Assembly: GCF_000498495.1 (NCBI RefSeq) | Contig: NZ_AVCS01000005.1 | Coordinates: forward strand, 1 to 60,912 | Reading direction: 5' to 3' | Origin: Flavobacterium enshiense DK69 | GTDB lineage: Bacteria > Bacteroidota > Bacteroidia > Flavobacteriales > Flavobacteriaceae | DNA: 60,912 nucleotides | In this document: one piece after another, positions 17,580 to 27,312 of the stretch | Numbering within the stretch: the stretch's first letter is position 1 | Layout of the letters: each line of letters begins with the position of its first letter | Made by a program: the position numbers and the translations under genes | Notes under the pieces: model-generated | What the model was told of the DNA's origin: nothing | Seen by the model: only the letters and a program-made list of their open reading frames with translations | Database searches by the model: none

Positions 17580-18896
17580 TTACAAATCAAATCCCATGTT
17601 CACTCCAAGCTTGGTAGCGATGATTTTTGCGATTTTAGCCTTTAATTCCGGTATTTTGATACTGGAGGTCACTTCGCTTGTGAACGCGTACATAAGAAGC
17701 GCTTTTGCCTCTTTTTTCGGGATCCCGCGCTGCTGCATGTAGAACATCGCGTTTTCATCCAGCTGACCGATCGTACAACCGTGAGAACATTTCACATCAT
17801 CTGCAAAAATTTCCAATTGCGGTTTTGCGTTAACCGTTGCTTTGTCGCTCAATAAAATGTTGTTGTTCTGCTGGAAAGCATCTGTTTTCTGCGCTTCTTT
17901 TTCCACGAAAATTTTTCCGTTGAACACACCCGTTGACTGTCCGTCCAAAATGGTTTTGTAGTTCTGGTGGCTTTCGCAGTTCGGCTGCTCGTGGTTCACT
18001 AAAGTATAGTGATCTACGTGCTGTTTATCGCCAATGATAGTGATTCCTTTCAACGTAGAATCGATTCTTTCTCCGTGGTGGAAGAAATTCAGGTTGTTTC
18101 GTGTAAGGTTTCCTCCGAAAGAGAACGTATGAACAGCGACACGGCTTTCCTGTTTTTGTGAAATATAAGTATTGTCAATCAGGTTCGCCGTCTGTACATC
18201 GTTCTGTATCTTGTAGTAATCCACAATAGCACGTTTCTGAGCGAAAATTTCGGTAACCGAATTGGTCAGCACCGGATTGTCATTCAGACTCTGATGACGC
18301 TCCACGATTTGCACGTGTGCATTTTCCCCAACTATCACAAGATTTCTCGGCTGCACCATCAATGCGGCTTCATTTCCGGTTGAGAAATAAATGATTTCAA
18401 TCGGTTTATCTACTACCCTGCTTTTCGGTATGTTGATGTAAGCACCTTCAAACGCAAAAGCGGTGTTCAACGTTGTAAGGCTCTCTTCTCTGCTGGCCAC
18501 TTGATTGAAATAAGTATCAATCACCATTTTGTATTTTGGTTTGGTCAGTGCCGAAGACATTAAGCAAACATCCAATCCGTCGTGCGTAGTGGAAGATAAA
18601 AACGTATTGAAAATCCCGTCTACAAAGATTACTTTATAAGTATCTAAATCATTCAGAAAATATTTTTTTACATCTTTGATATCGATGTTATTTTCCTTTT
18701 TTGGAAAGATGCTGAAATCGTTTTTCAACAACGCGTTCAGTGAAGTATATTTCCAGGCTTCCTCTTTTTTGGTCGGAAACCCTTTTTCTTCAAAATTCTT
18801 TAAGGCTTCGGTACGAACATTGTGCAGCGCATCCGCCACATCAACTTTCTCTTCAAAGGCCATGAAAGAAGCAAGCAGTTTTTCTCTCAATTCCAT
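17580..18896 (-). CDS. sufD: Fe-S cluster assembly protein SufD
   Basis: 438 residues. It has the SufD N-terminal region with KKEEAWKYTSLNALL and the C-terminal beta-helix domain ending with the SufB/D signature KCSHGCTIGQLDENAMFYMQ and RGIPKKEAKALL. SufD forms the SufBC2D scaffold with SufB and SufC. The start codon lies 1 base after the sufC stop, so translation is coupled. It is the last gene of the sufA-B-C-D block, with a terminator shortly after its stop. Confidence 0.96.
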   Translation of the reverse strand: MELREKLLASFMAFEEKVDVADALHNVRTEALKNFEEKGFPTKKEEAWKYTSLNALLKNDFSIFPKKENNIDIKDVKKYFLNDLDTYKVIFVDGIFNTFLSSTTHDGLDVCLMSSALTKPKYKMVIDTYFNQVASREESLTTLNTAFAFEGAYINIPKSRVVDKPIEIIYFSTGNEAALMVQPRNLVIVGENAHVQIVERHQSLNDNPVLTNSVTEIFAQKRAIVDYYKIQNDVQTANLIDNTYISQKQESRVAVHTFSFGGNLTRNNLNFFHHGERIDSTLKGITIIGDKQHVDHYTLVNHEQPNCESHQNYKTILDGQSTGVFNGKIFVEKEAQKTDAFQQNNNILLSDKATVNAKPQLEIFADDVKCSHGCTIGQLDENAMFYMQQRGIPKKEAKALLMYAFTSEVTSSIKIPELKAKIAKIIATKLGVNMGFDL

Positions 18897-18897
18897 A

Positions 18898-19650
18898 TTA
18901 TGCTTCCTGTTCTTGTTTAATCCAGTCGTATCCTTTTTCTTCCAGTTCCAATGCTAAATCAGCACCGCCTGTTTTCACGATTTTCCCGTCAATTAGAACG
19001 TGTACAAAATCAGGAATGATATAATCCAATAAACGTTGGTAGTGTGTAATTACCAACACAGCGTTATTCTCGTTTTTAAGTTTGTTAACACCATTAGCCA
19101 CGATACGCAATGCATCGATATCCAGACCGGAATCCGTTTCGTCCAGAATCGCGATTTTAGGATCCAGCATCGCCATTTGGAAGATTTCGTTACGTTTCTT
19201 CTCTCCTCCGGAAAAACCTTCGTTTAACGAACGTGATAAGAACTTACGGTCCATTTCCAGTAATTCCGATTTCTCGCGGATCAGCTTCAGCATTTCATTG
19301 GCAGGCATTTCCTCCTGACCATTGGCTTTGCGTTTTTCGTTGATAGCCGTTTTGATGAAATTCGTTACCGAAACTCCAGGGATTTCCACAGGATACTGGA
19401 ATGATAAGAACACACCTTTGTGTGCTCTTTCGTCTGGAGCCAATTCTGATAAATCTTCACCATCTAAAACGATTTCCCCTTCGGTTACTTCGTAAGTTTC
19501 GTTTCCGGCAATAATGGATGAAAGCGTACTTTTTCCGGCACCGTTAGGTCCCATGATGGCATGTACTTCGCCTGCTTTGATTTCAAGGTTAATCCCTCTT
19601 AATATTTCTTTACCTTCTACTGAAGCGTGTAAATTCTTTATAGTTAACAT
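18898..19650 (-). CDS. sufC: Fe-S cluster assembly ATPase SufC
   Basis: 250 residues, an ABC ATPase without membrane partner. Walker [10 protein letters not shown] at 34-42, signature SGGEKK at 147-152, and Walker B ILDET with catalytic E171. It powers cluster assembly on the SufB-SufD scaffold. It lies 30 bases after sufB and overlaps closely with sufD in the conserved B-C-D order. Confidence 0.97.
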   Translation of the reverse strand: MLTIKNLHASVEGKEILRGINLEIKAGEVHAIMGPNGAGKSTLSSIIAGNETYEVTEGEIVLDGEDLSELAPDERAHKGVFLSFQYPVEIPGVSVTNFIKTAINEKRKANGQEEMPANEMLKLIREKSELLEMDRKFLSRSLNEGFSGGEKKRNEIFQMAMLDPKIAILDETDSGLDIDALRIVANGVNKLKNENNAVLVITHYQRLLDYIIPDFVHVLIDGKIVKTGGADLALELEEKGYDWIKQEQEA

Positions 19651-19680
19651 GCTATATGTGTCTTTTATTTTATATTCTGA

Positions 19681-21129
19681 TTATCCTACTGAACCTTCCA
19701 ACGAAATTTCCAATAATTTCTGAGCTTCCACGGCAAATTCCATCGGCAACTTGTTCAATACTTCTCTACTGAATCCGTTTACGATTAATGCAATGGCTTT
19801 TTCAGTCGGTATTCCACGTTGGTTGCAGTAGAACACTTGGTCTTCTCCGATTTTTGAAGTCGTCGCCTCGTGCTCGATCTGAGCCGTGGTGTTTTTAGAT
19901 TCGATATATGGGAAAGTATGCGCCCCACAATTGTTACCCATCAATAATGAGTCACATTGCGAGAAGTTACGTGCATTGTCTGCTCTTGATGAAACCTGTA
20001 CCAAACCACGGTAACTGTTTTGTGATTTACCGGCAGAAATACCTTTGGAAATAATGGTTGACTTGGTGTTCTTACCCAAGTGGATCATTTTGGTTCCAGT
20101 ATCTGCTTGTTGGAAATTGTTGGTTACTGCAATAGAGTAGAATTCACCAATAGAATTATCCCCTTTCAAAACGCATGAAGGATATTTCCAGGTTACGGCT
20201 GAACCGGTTTCTACCTGTGTCCACGAAATTTTTGCGTTTTTCTCGCACAAACCTCTTTTGGTCACGAAGTTGAAAACCCCACCCTTACCCTCTTTGTTTC
20301 CAGGGTACCAGTTTTGAACGGTCGAATATTTGATTTCAGCGTTGTCAAGTGCAATAAGCTCTACTACTGCAGCGTGTAACTGATTTTCATCACGGCTTGG
20401 TGCAGTACAACCTTCCAGATAAGAAACGTAACTGCCTTCATCGGCAATTACCAACGTTCTTTCGAACTGTCCTGTTCCACCTTGATTGATACGGAAATAC
20501 GTAGACAATTCCATCGGACATCTTACGCCTTTCGGAATGTAACAGAACGATCCGTCTGAGAAAACAGCCGAATTCAACGCCGCATAAAAATTATCGCGTT
20601 GTGGTACTACGCTTCCGATATATTGGCGAACCAATTCCGGATGTTCCTGAATCGCTTCTGAAATAGAACAAAAGATGATCCCTTTTTCTGCCAAAGTTTT
20701 CTTGAATGTCGTAGCTACGGAAACCGAGTCCATTACGATATCCACCGCAACACCGGCCAGTTTCTTTTGCTCATCGATAGAAATACCCAGTTTCTTGAAG
20801 GTCTCCAGTAATTCCGGATCTACCTCATCCAAACTTTCGTATTTGTCTTTTTTCTTAGGCGCCGAATAATACGAAATCGCCTGAAAATCCGGTTTTTCGT
20901 AGTGTACGTTTGCCCAATGAGGCTCGGTCATTTCTTCCCAGGCGCGAAATGATTCCAAACGCCACTCGGTCATCCATTCCGGTTCGTTTTTCTTTTTGGA
21001 AATCGCACGAACAATATCCTCGTTCAATCCCGCAGGAAACGTCTCCGATTCGATATCGGTATAAAAACCGTATTCGTATTCTTTGTTTTCGAGTTCGACT
21101 TTTAAGTCGTCTTCAGTGTATTTTGACAT
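19681..21129 (-). CDS. sufB: Fe-S cluster assembly protein SufB
   Basis: 482 residues, the expected SufB length. It shows the conserved region [16 protein letters not shown], the core helix segment and the C-terminal [16 protein letters not shown] with a CNQRGIP turn. SufB receives sulfur from SufE and holds the nascent cluster in the SufBC2D complex. It follows the SufA-like gene by 19 bases. Confidence 0.97.
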   Translation of the reverse strand: MSKYTEDDLKVELENKEYEYGFYTDIESETFPAGLNEDIVRAISKKKNEPEWMTEWRLESFRAWEEMTEPHWANVHYEKPDFQAISYYSAPKKKDKYESLDEVDPELLETFKKLGISIDEQKKLAGVAVDIVMDSVSVATTFKKTLAEKGIIFCSISEAIQEHPELVRQYIGSVVPQRDNFYAALNSAVFSDGSFCYIPKGVRCPMELSTYFRINQGGTGQFERTLVIADEGSYVSYLEGCTAPSRDENQLHAAVVELIALDNAEIKYSTVQNWYPGNKEGKGGVFNFVTKRGLCEKNAKISWTQVETGSAVTWKYPSCVLKGDNSIGEFYSIAVTNNFQQADTGTKMIHLGKNTKSTIISKGISAGKSQNSYRGLVQVSSRADNARNFSQCDSLLMGNNCGAHTFPYIESKNTTAQIEHEATTSKIGEDQVFYCNQRGIPTEKAIALIVNGFSREVLNKLPMEFAVEAQKLLEISLEGSVG

Positions 21130-21148
21130 AATTTCTTGTAACTAAATT

Positions 21149-21478
21149 TTATAGCGAAAATGATTCGCCACATCCGCAGGTTCTTTGTGCATTCGGGTTG
21201 TTAAACACAAATCCTTTTCCGTTCAAGCCTCCTGAATATTCTAATATGGTTCCCACCAAATAAAGGAAACTTTTTTTGTCCACGGCAATTTTTATATCGT
21301 TGTCCTCGAACACTTTATCATCTTCACCTAAAGTTTTGTCAAACTTTAATTCATACGACAAGCCCGAACACCCGCCACTTTTCACGCCCACGCGAACGTA
21401 ATCGGTTGCAGTGTTAAAACCGTCATCTTCCATTAAAAATGCGATTCGCTTTTTTGCGCTTTCTGAAACTTTAATCAT
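21149..21478 (-). CDS. HesB/IscA-type iron-sulfur carrier (SufA-like)
   Basis: 109 residues with the three ligand cysteines of A-type carriers: C37 in KSGGCSGL and C101/C103 in TCGCGESF. Such proteins accept clusters from SufBCD and pass them to target enzymes. It is the first gene of the sufB-C-D transcript, with a TATCTTTG promoter element 31 bases ahead of its start. Confidence 0.95.
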   Translation of the reverse strand: MIKVSESAKKRIAFLMEDDGFNTATDYVRVGVKSGGCSGLSYELKFDKTLGEDDKVFEDNDIKIAVDKKSFLYLVGTILEYSGGLNGKGFVFNNPNAQRTCGCGESFSL

Positions 21479-21509
21479 AACGTTACTACGGATTAATTCT
21501 AATTTAGTG

Positions 21510-21517
21510 CAAAGATA
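21510..21517 (-). promoter_or_regulatory. Candidate -7 element of the suf operon
   Basis: TATCTTTG on the minus strand, 31 bases ahead of the SufA-like start codon. No convincing -33 element was found. No iron- or redox-responsive operator is obvious nearby. Confidence 0.55.
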
Positions 21518-21654
21518 TTACATAAAACGATTAATACCTAACTGCTAACATTTTTATAACTTATTCACTCATAGTCATTTCTTATAAAGGGATTTAGATT
21601 GCGGATTCTCTGAAGATTTACTAATTTGCAGACGCAATTTTTAAGCAGAAAACC

Positions 21655-22515
21655 ATGAAACTTTACCCGATAGAAGCTGGAAATTTTAAATTAGATGGCG
21701 GTGCCATGTTTGGCGTAGTGCCGAAAACCCTCTGGAACAAGACCAATCCGGCAGACGAAAATAACCTTATCGATATAGCTGCACGTTGTCTTTTAGTTGA
21801 GGATGGCAAACGCCTGATTTTAATTGACACAGGCATGGGCGACAAACAATCCGAAAAGTTTTTCGGCTATTATTCGCTTTGGGGCGACGATACTATCGAC
21901 AAATCTTTAGCCAAATACGGGTTTCACCGCGACGACATCACCGATGTATTTATGACGCACCTGCATTTCGACCACTGCGGCGGCAGCGTTGAATGGAATA
22001 AAGACCGCACCGGTTATCAGCCGGCTTTCAAAAATGCAGTTTTCTGGTCCAACGACAACCATTGGGATTGGGCCACGAAACCGAATCCGAGGGAAAAAGC
22101 GTCTTTTTTATCTGAAAACATTCTGCCGATGCAGGAAAGCGGCCAACTCAAATTTATTGAACGCCCGCAAGCCGATTTCGGGATTTCAAAAGAATTGGAC
22201 TTAGGCATTTTATACGTAGACGGGCATACGGAAAAAATGATGATTCCGCATATTCAGTACCAGGACAAAACCATCGTTTTCATGGCGGATTTACTTCCAA
22301 CAGCGGGCCACCTTCCGTTACCGTATGTAATGGGATATGATACCCGGCCGCTGTTAACGCTTCCTGAAAAAGAAAAATTTTTGAACACGGCGGCGGAAAA
22401 TAACTATTACCTATTCCTGGAACACGATGCCCACAACCAGATTATCACTGTGGAACAAACCGAAAAAGGCGTACGCCTGAAGGAGGTTTTCACCTGCGAA
22501 GACATAATCGGATAA
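21655..22515 (+). CDS. Metallo-beta-lactamase-fold hydrolase
   Basis: 286 residues, no signal peptide. The metal-binding motif is THLHFDHCGG with H102, H104, D106 and H107; a later HDAH near the C-terminus (EHDAHNQ) supplies further ligands, and DTGMGDK matches the lactonase-type loop. This form is closest to the AHL-lactonase/quorum-quenching and general hydrolase branch of the superfamily, so a lactone or phosphoester substrate is possible but unproven. It diverges from the suf operon, and a hairpin terminator follows its stop codon. Confidence 0.88.
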   Translation: MKLYPIEAGNFKLDGGAMFGVVPKTLWNKTNPADENNLIDIAARCLLVEDGKRLILIDTGMGDKQSEKFFGYYSLWGDDTIDKSLAKYGFHRDDITDVFMTHLHFDHCGGSVEWNKDRTGYQPAFKNAVFWSNDNHWDWATKPNPREKASFLSENILPMQESGQLKFIERPQADFGISKELDLGILYVDGHTEKMMIPHIQYQDKTIVFMADLLPTAGHLPLPYVMGYDTRPLLTLPEKEKFLNTAAENNYYLFLEHDAHNQIITVEQTEKGVRLKEVFTCEDIIG

Positions 22516-22523
22516 AATAATTA

Positions 22524-22550
22524 AACGCCTTCCAACTAACTGAAGGCGTT
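22524..22550 (+). terminator. Terminator after the metallo-beta-lactamase-fold gene
   Basis: AACGCCTTC (22524-22532) and GAAGGCGTT (22542-22550), 9 bp with a 9-base loop, followed by a T-rich run. Confidence 0.8.
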
Positions 22551-22600
22551 AATTTTATACTAAAATTTAATTGACATATCAATTATTTAAAAATCCTTCT

Positions 22601-22608
22601 TAACTTTG
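22601..22608 (+). promoter_or_regulatory. Candidate -7 element for the MarR gene
   Basis: TAACTTTG, 17 bases before the GTG start. A TTG at 22571 is too far upstream for usual spacing. Confidence 0.45.
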
Positions 22609-22624
22609 GGTAAAGAAATCATTA

Positions 22625-23056
22625 GTGGAGAAGTTAGTTAATATCATCTTTTACAACATTGATCACAGCATACGACTGTATCGGATGTTTGCCCAAAAAA
22701 AACTGCGCGAACACGGTTTTAAAATAACCATCGATCAGTGGCTGGTAATCAAGTGCATACTTGAAAACCCTGATATCACACAGCACGAATTGAGTGAGTT
22801 GGTTTTCAAGGACAATGCCTCGGTTACGCGAATCATTGACTTACTGATAAAAGCCGGATATCTGGAAAAAGAAACCAATCCGGAAGACAGAAGAAAATTT
22901 ATGCTGCATGTTACCAAAGAGGGCGAAGAAGTCATAAGAAACGTTCACGAAGTAGTATTGCAAAACCGCAGCATAGCGTTAAACGGGATCAACCAAAAAG
23001 AACTGGAAACAGCCGATGCGGTATTGAGAAAGATAATTGCAAATTGCAAACAATAA
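22625..23056 (+). CDS. MarR family transcriptional regulator (GTG start)
   Basis: 143 residues from GTG at 22625 (MEKLVNIIFYNIDHSIRLYR). The winged helix-turn-helix is typical: QHELSELVFKDNASVTRIIDLL as recognition region and the wing LEKETNPEDRRKFMLHVT with the conserved DRR. MarR proteins bind DNA as dimers and usually repress neighbouring export or stress genes in response to small ligands. No obvious target gene lies next to it apart from a possible 21-residue membrane peptide downstream. Target and ligand cannot be read from sequence. Confidence 0.92.
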   Translation: MEKLVNIIFYNIDHSIRLYRMFAQKKLREHGFKITIDQWLVIKCILENPDITQHELSELVFKDNASVTRIIDLLIKAGYLEKETNPEDRRKFMLHVTKEGEEVIRNVHEVVLQNRSIALNGINQKELETADAVLRKIIANCKQ

Positions 23057-23101
23057 CATCAGTCAAAAAACAAAAGAATCATCAATCAAAAACGAACTGT
23101 T

Positions 23102-23167
23102 ATGATTAAGGTTATTTTATTCCTGATTACCATAGTAATCACAGCAGTGAGCTACCTTTTCATCTAA
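23102..23167 (+). CDS. Possible 21-residue membrane peptide
   Basis: ATG at 23102 to TAA at 23165-23167 reads MIKVILFLITIVITAVSYLFI, a single hydrophobic segment with one lysine near the N-terminus, the look of a small membrane protein. It starts 45 bases after the MarR stop codon. Its last codons overlap the upstream arm of an intrinsic terminator. A chance open frame in AT-rich DNA cannot be excluded; comparison with related genomes would decide. Confidence 0.35.
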   Translation: MIKVILFLITIVITAVSYLFI

Positions 23168-23183
23168 GTGTAGCTCTTTTTTT
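23149..23183 (+). terminator. Intrinsic terminator downstream of the MarR gene
   Basis: GAGCTAC (23149-23155) pairs with GTAGCTC (23170-23176), followed by seven T. The upstream arm lies within the possible 21-codon ORF. Confidence 0.8.
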
Positions 23184-23312
23184 ACCTAACTGCGTTCGGT
23201 TCGATTTCAAAAAAACCGTAACTTGCTGCTCAATACAAAAAAACTGTTAATCTTTTTCGATTTTGTAACAATTCCTAATACTTAAGACATATCTCAAAAA
23301 CCTAGAATAATT

Positions 23313-24914
23313 ATGAATATACTTAGATCCTATTACCTGTGCGCAGGATTAGCTTTAGCCTTGGCGAGTTGTGGAACACAAAAAATGGTTTCTACTCCTG
23401 TTGAGAACATTGACAAAATGCCGATGAAAACGGGCAAAATTGCTGAAAATGACTTAAAACGCTGGAGTGATCTGGATTTGGCCAAGGACACTATCCCGGG
23501 AATGAGCGTGGATAAAGCTTACGCCGAATTGCTTAAAGGTAAAAAAAGTACTAAAGTAATTGTCGCAGTTGTTGATTCCGGTATCGACATTGATCACGAA
23601 GACTTAAAACCTGCTATCTGGACCAATCCGAAAGAAATTGCCGGTAACGCAAAAGACGATGACAACAATGGTTACATCGATGACATTCACGGCTGGAATT
23701 TTCTTGGTGACGCCGAACACGAAAACATGGAATATGTACGTATCGTGAAAAAAGGAGACGATGGTTCAGCGACATACCGCAAAGCAAAAGCCGAACTTGA
23801 AAAAGAAATGAAGGAAGCCATGCAGGAAAAAATGCAGGTGGATTTCATCATGGCCGGTGACAAAGCCATTGCCGATCATCTGAAAAAGAAAGATTATACT
23901 TTGGATGACGTTAAAAAGATAGAAACGACTGATCAGACTTTGCTGCAATACAAAGGAATGATGATTCAGGTTTTAGGGCAAATCGGCTCCAAAGAAGATT
24001 TCGATAAAGAAATCGAAGAATTCAAAGATCATGTTTACGGACAGGTAAATTACCATTTAAACCTGCAATTTGACGGAAGAAAAGCGGTAGGTGACAATCC
24101 TGAAGACCTTAATAACAAAAAATACGGCAACAATAATGTTATCGGTCCTGAGAAAAAAGGCGCAAAACACGGAACGCACGTGGCAGGAATTATTGCACAA
24201 ACCCGCGGTAACAATAAAGGCGGAGACGGTGTAGCAAGCAACAATGTGCAAATCATGGCCGTTCGCGCCGTGCCGGATGGCGACGAGTACGATAAAGACA
24301 TCGCATTGGGTATCCGCTATGCGGTAGACAATGGCGCTAAAGTTATCAACGGAAGCTTCGGGAAATATTATTCAACGCATCCGGAATGGGTACACGATGC
24401 CATTAAATATGCAGCTTCAAAAGATGTTTTAGTGGTTTTTGCCGCAGGAAACGAATCGTACGATTTGGATACAATGAACAAATACCCAACCGATTCATAT
24501 AACAACCAACCTGAAATTACCAATAACGTACTGATTATTGGTGCTACTGCACCAACGTACGGTACAGAAATGGTGGCTGTTTTCTCAAACTACGGAAAAA
24601 CAAGCGTGGATATCTTCGCTCCTGGGGATAAAATCTATGCAACTACGCCAAGCAATACTTACCAATACCTGCAGGGAACTTCAATGGCATCTCCAAATGT
24701 TGCCGGAGTTGCAGCGCTGATCCGATCCTATTATCCGAGTCTGACTGCCGCTCAGGTAAAACAGATTATCATGGACTCCGGAACCACTTTAACCAACAAA
24801 GTTAACGTCGGAGAAGGAAGAGACGTAAAGCCGTTTAACGAGGTTTCCAAATCCGGAAAAATAGTAAATGCCTATAACGCCTTACTAATGGCATCCAAGA
24901 TGGCAAAAAAATAA
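23313..24914 (+). CDS. S8 (subtilisin) family peptidase, lipoprotein
   Basis: 533 residues. The N-terminus MNILRSYYLCAGLALALASC is a lipoprotein signal with lipobox cysteine C20. The catalytic triad is complete: D88 in VVDSGID, H286 in KHGTHVAG and S457 in QGTSMASP. An insertion of about 150 residues between Asp and His (charged, likely helical) is a lineage feature of these Bacteroidota proteases. It is probably attached to an envelope membrane and degrades proteins in the periplasm or at the surface. No T9SS sorting domain is present. A hairpin terminator separates it from the M1 gene. Confidence 0.93.
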   Translation: MNILRSYYLCAGLALALASCGTQKMVSTPVENIDKMPMKTGKIAENDLKRWSDLDLAKDTIPGMSVDKAYAELLKGKKSTKVIVAVVDSGIDIDHEDLKPAIWTNPKEIAGNAKDDDNNGYIDDIHGWNFLGDAEHENMEYVRIVKKGDDGSATYRKAKAELEKEMKEAMQEKMQVDFIMAGDKAIADHLKKKDYTLDDVKKIETTDQTLLQYKGMMIQVLGQIGSKEDFDKEIEEFKDHVYGQVNYHLNLQFDGRKAVGDNPEDLNNKKYGNNNVIGPEKKGAKHGTHVAGIIAQTRGNNKGGDGVASNNVQIMAVRAVPDGDEYDKDIALGIRYAVDNGAKVINGSFGKYYSTHPEWVHDAIKYAASKDVLVVFAAGNESYDLDTMNKYPTDSYNNQPEITNNVLIIGATAPTYGTEMVAVFSNYGKTSVDIFAPGDKIYATTPSNTYQYLQGTSMASPNVAGVAALIRSYYPSLTAAQVKQIIMDSGTTLTNKVNVGEGRDVKPFNEVSKSGKIVNAYNALLMASKMAKK

Positions 24915-24937
24915 TTATATTTGAACATTGTACAATC

Positions 24938-24962
24938 GGAAGGGATTTTTCCCTTCCTTTTT
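24938..24962 (+). terminator. Terminator between the S8 and M1 peptidase genes
   Basis: GGAAGGGA (24938-24945) and TCCCTTCC (24950-24957) with a TTTT loop, followed by TTTTT. Confidence 0.85.
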
Positions 24963-24974
24963 ATTTGATTGAAA

Positions 24975-26846
24975 ATGAAAAAATACCTTTTACTATCGCT
25001 GTTCGTAACCAGCGGAGTATTCGCGCAGAACAACCCTAACCCGGGATACTGGCAACAACACGCCGATTACAAAATGGAGGTTTCCATGGATGTGAAAACC
25101 TACCAATACAAAGGAAAGCAAACATTGGTTTATACCAATAATTCACCAGACACCTTACGTCGCGTGTATTATCATTTATTCAACAATGCATTCCAACCAA
25201 ACAGCGCCATGGATGCCCGTCTAAAAAGTATCAAAGACCCTGACGGCCGTATGGTAAACAAAGTAAAAGTCGGAGACAAAGAAATCAAAGAAAGTCGCAT
25301 TGCTGCTTTAAAACCAAACGAAATTGGCTATCTTAAAATCAACAACCTGAAACAGGATGGTATGAATGCCAACAACAAAGTGGTCGGAACCATTATGGAA
25401 GTGGATTTGGCGAAACCGTTATTGCCACATGCCTCTACCACTTTTACCCTGGATTTTAACGGACAGGTGCCGGTACAGATACGCCGTTCCGGACGCAATA
25501 ACAAAGAAGGTGTGGAACTTTCGATGGCACAATGGTATCCGAAAATGGCGGAATATGATTTCGAAGGATGGCAGGCAGACCCTTACATCGGAAGGGAATT
25601 TCACGGTGTTTGGGGTAATTTTGATGTAAAAATCACCATCAACAAAGACTATGTTTTGGGCGGTACTGGGTATTTACAGAACAAAAACGAAATCGGACAC
25701 GGCTATCAGGATAACGGCGTAGTTGTGACGATTCCAAAAAAACAGAAAAATTTAACCTGGCATTTTATCGCGCCGAATGTACATGATTTCACTTGGGCTG
25801 CCGATAAGAATTACCTGCATGACATCGCTCAGGTTCCAGGTGGCGCCACTATTCATTTCCTTTACAAGAACAATCCGAAAATTATCGACAACTGGAAAAA
25901 ATTACAACCGGCTACTGTCAAACTGATGGAAATCTACAACAGCACCGTAGGTAAATATCCGTATGACCAATATTCGGTTATTCAGGGTGGCGACGGCGGA
26001 ATGGAATATGCAATGTGTACCCTTATCCTCGGAGAAGGCACTTTCGAAGGATTAGTTGGCGTTACAGCGCACGAAATGGCACATTCATGGTTCCAGCACG
26101 TTTTGGCTTCCAACGAGGCTAAAAACAGCTGGATGGACGAAGGTTTTACCACTTGGCTGGAAAACTACGGTTTAAATGAAATCGCCGACAAAAAAGTCGA
26201 CAACCCGCAAGAAGATTCCTATAAAGGCTATTATTACCTTGTAAAATCAGGTAAAGAACAGCCGCAAACAACACACGCCGACCGTTATGACGAAAACCGT
26301 CCATACAGCATTCAGGCATACAGTAAAGGGAATGTTTTCTTATCCCAGTTGGAATACCTTATCGGAAAAGAAAATCTGATGAAAACCATCAAGAGATATT
26401 ATTCCGAATATAAGATGACCCACCCTACTCCAAACGATATCAAGCACGTTACGGAAAAGGTTTCAGGAGCTAATTTAGACTGGTATCTGATGGAATGGAC
26501 CAAAACCACAAATACAATCGATTACGGCATCAAATCGGTGGAAGAAAACAAAAAAAACACTAAAGTGACACTGGAGCGCCTTGGAAGAATGCCAATGCCT
26601 TTAGATATTGTGGTAACTTATCAAGACGGTACTCAGGAAAGTTTTTACGTACCGCAGACTTTAATGCGTTGGAACAAACCAAACCAAACTTCGTTAAAAC
26701 GAACTGTTACAGAAGGTTGGGACTGGGCCTACCCTACTTTTGAATTCACCATCAATAAAGAAAAAGCAAACATCAAATCGATTGTTATTGATCCGAGCGG
26801 ACTGATGGCCGATTTCGATAAAGTGAATAATGTTTACAACAAATAA
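24975..26846 (+). CDS. M1 family metallopeptidase
   Basis: 623 residues from ATG 24975; a TTG six bases upstream is not needed because the signal peptide MKKYLLLSLFVTSGVFAQ begins at the ATG. The zinc site is HEMAH at 366-370 with the third ligand E389 in WMDEGF, and the substrate-binding GGMEYAM stretch precedes it. It is therefore an exported aminopeptidase-type M1 enzyme, shorter than E. coli PepN and like the periplasmic M1 proteins common in Bacteroidota. It probably trims peptides in the envelope. It follows the S8 protease but is separated from it by a terminator. Confidence 0.93.
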   Translation: MKKYLLLSLFVTSGVFAQNNPNPGYWQQHADYKMEVSMDVKTYQYKGKQTLVYTNNSPDTLRRVYYHLFNNAFQPNSAMDARLKSIKDPDGRMVNKVKVGDKEIKESRIAALKPNEIGYLKINNLKQDGMNANNKVVGTIMEVDLAKPLLPHASTTFTLDFNGQVPVQIRRSGRNNKEGVELSMAQWYPKMAEYDFEGWQADPYIGREFHGVWGNFDVKITINKDYVLGGTGYLQNKNEIGHGYQDNGVVVTIPKKQKNLTWHFIAPNVHDFTWAADKNYLHDIAQVPGGATIHFLYKNNPKIIDNWKKLQPATVKLMEIYNSTVGKYPYDQYSVIQGGDGGMEYAMCTLILGEGTFEGLVGVTAHEMAHSWFQHVLASNEAKNSWMDEGFTTWLENYGLNEIADKKVDNPQEDSYKGYYYLVKSGKEQPQTTHADRYDENRPYSIQAYSKGNVFLSQLEYLIGKENLMKTIKRYYSEYKMTHPTPNDIKHVTEKVSGANLDWYLMEWTKTTNTIDYGIKSVEENKKNTKVTLERLGRMPMPLDIVVTYQDGTQESFYVPQTLMRWNKPNQTSLKRTVTEGWDWAYPTFEFTINKEKANIKSIVIDPSGLMADFDKVNNVYNK

Positions 26847-26851
26847 CAACA

Positions 26852-26880
26852 AAAGCTGTCTGAAAAGGCAGCTTTATTTT
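26852..26880. terminator. Terminator after the M1 peptidase gene
   Basis: AAAGCTGTC (26852-26860) pairs with GGCAGCTTT (26867-26875), including one G-T pair, followed by ATTTTTTT. Its downstream arm overlaps the end of the facing frameshifted gene. Confidence 0.8.
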
Positions 26881-27298
26881 TTTGTAGCCCTTTCTACTTC
26901 CGTCCAAGTAGCCCAAATATTTCCCTGCAATTTTTTAAATTCCACTGAATCCTTGCTCTGTTCAAGTTCTTTGAACAATAGGTGCATCTCTCCTCTTTTC
27001 TCTGGATAGCGATCTGTAACGATCCGAATCGCATTCCAGGCATTAACATGATCCTGAAAGGCTTTACTGAACGTTTTAGGACAGTTACGCATATTGATTT
27101 TTGCATTCCCTGCGTATAATTTACTATAGTCTGACTCAGTGGAAGGGTTTCACATTCCCTGTTCCTTATTTTTCCGAGAGAATCATCAGCCGCAATAACT
27201 CGATAGATACAACCAGTTTTCACGTTGTTGTTTTTACTGCCTGTCATACAGGAATTTAAAAAAATCACAATTAAGAAAAAATAACGTTTTACATACAT
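26874..27298 (-). pseudogene. Frameshifted lipoprotein gene of unknown function
   Basis: The start ATG 27298 opens a lipoprotein signal MYVKRYFFLIVIFLNSCMTG with lipobox cysteine C17, then reads RVIAADDSLGKIRNRECETL. After that the protein-like sequence continues in another frame: TESDYSKLYAGNAKINMRNC, then PKTFSKAFQDHVNAWNAIRI down to the stop at 26874. The frames change somewhere between about 27110 and 27155, near an ACCCTTCC stretch. Restored, the product would be about 140 residues. The second half looks like a folded helical domain, so the break is either a recent mutation or a sequencing error. No function recognised. Confidence 0.7.
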
Positions 27299-27312
27299 CT
27301 GATTAGGATTGA

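Noticed and set aside
18312..18317. CACGTG inside sufD as a parS site
   Set aside because: Flanks are TGCACGTGTGCA, a different palindrome within conserved coding sequence.
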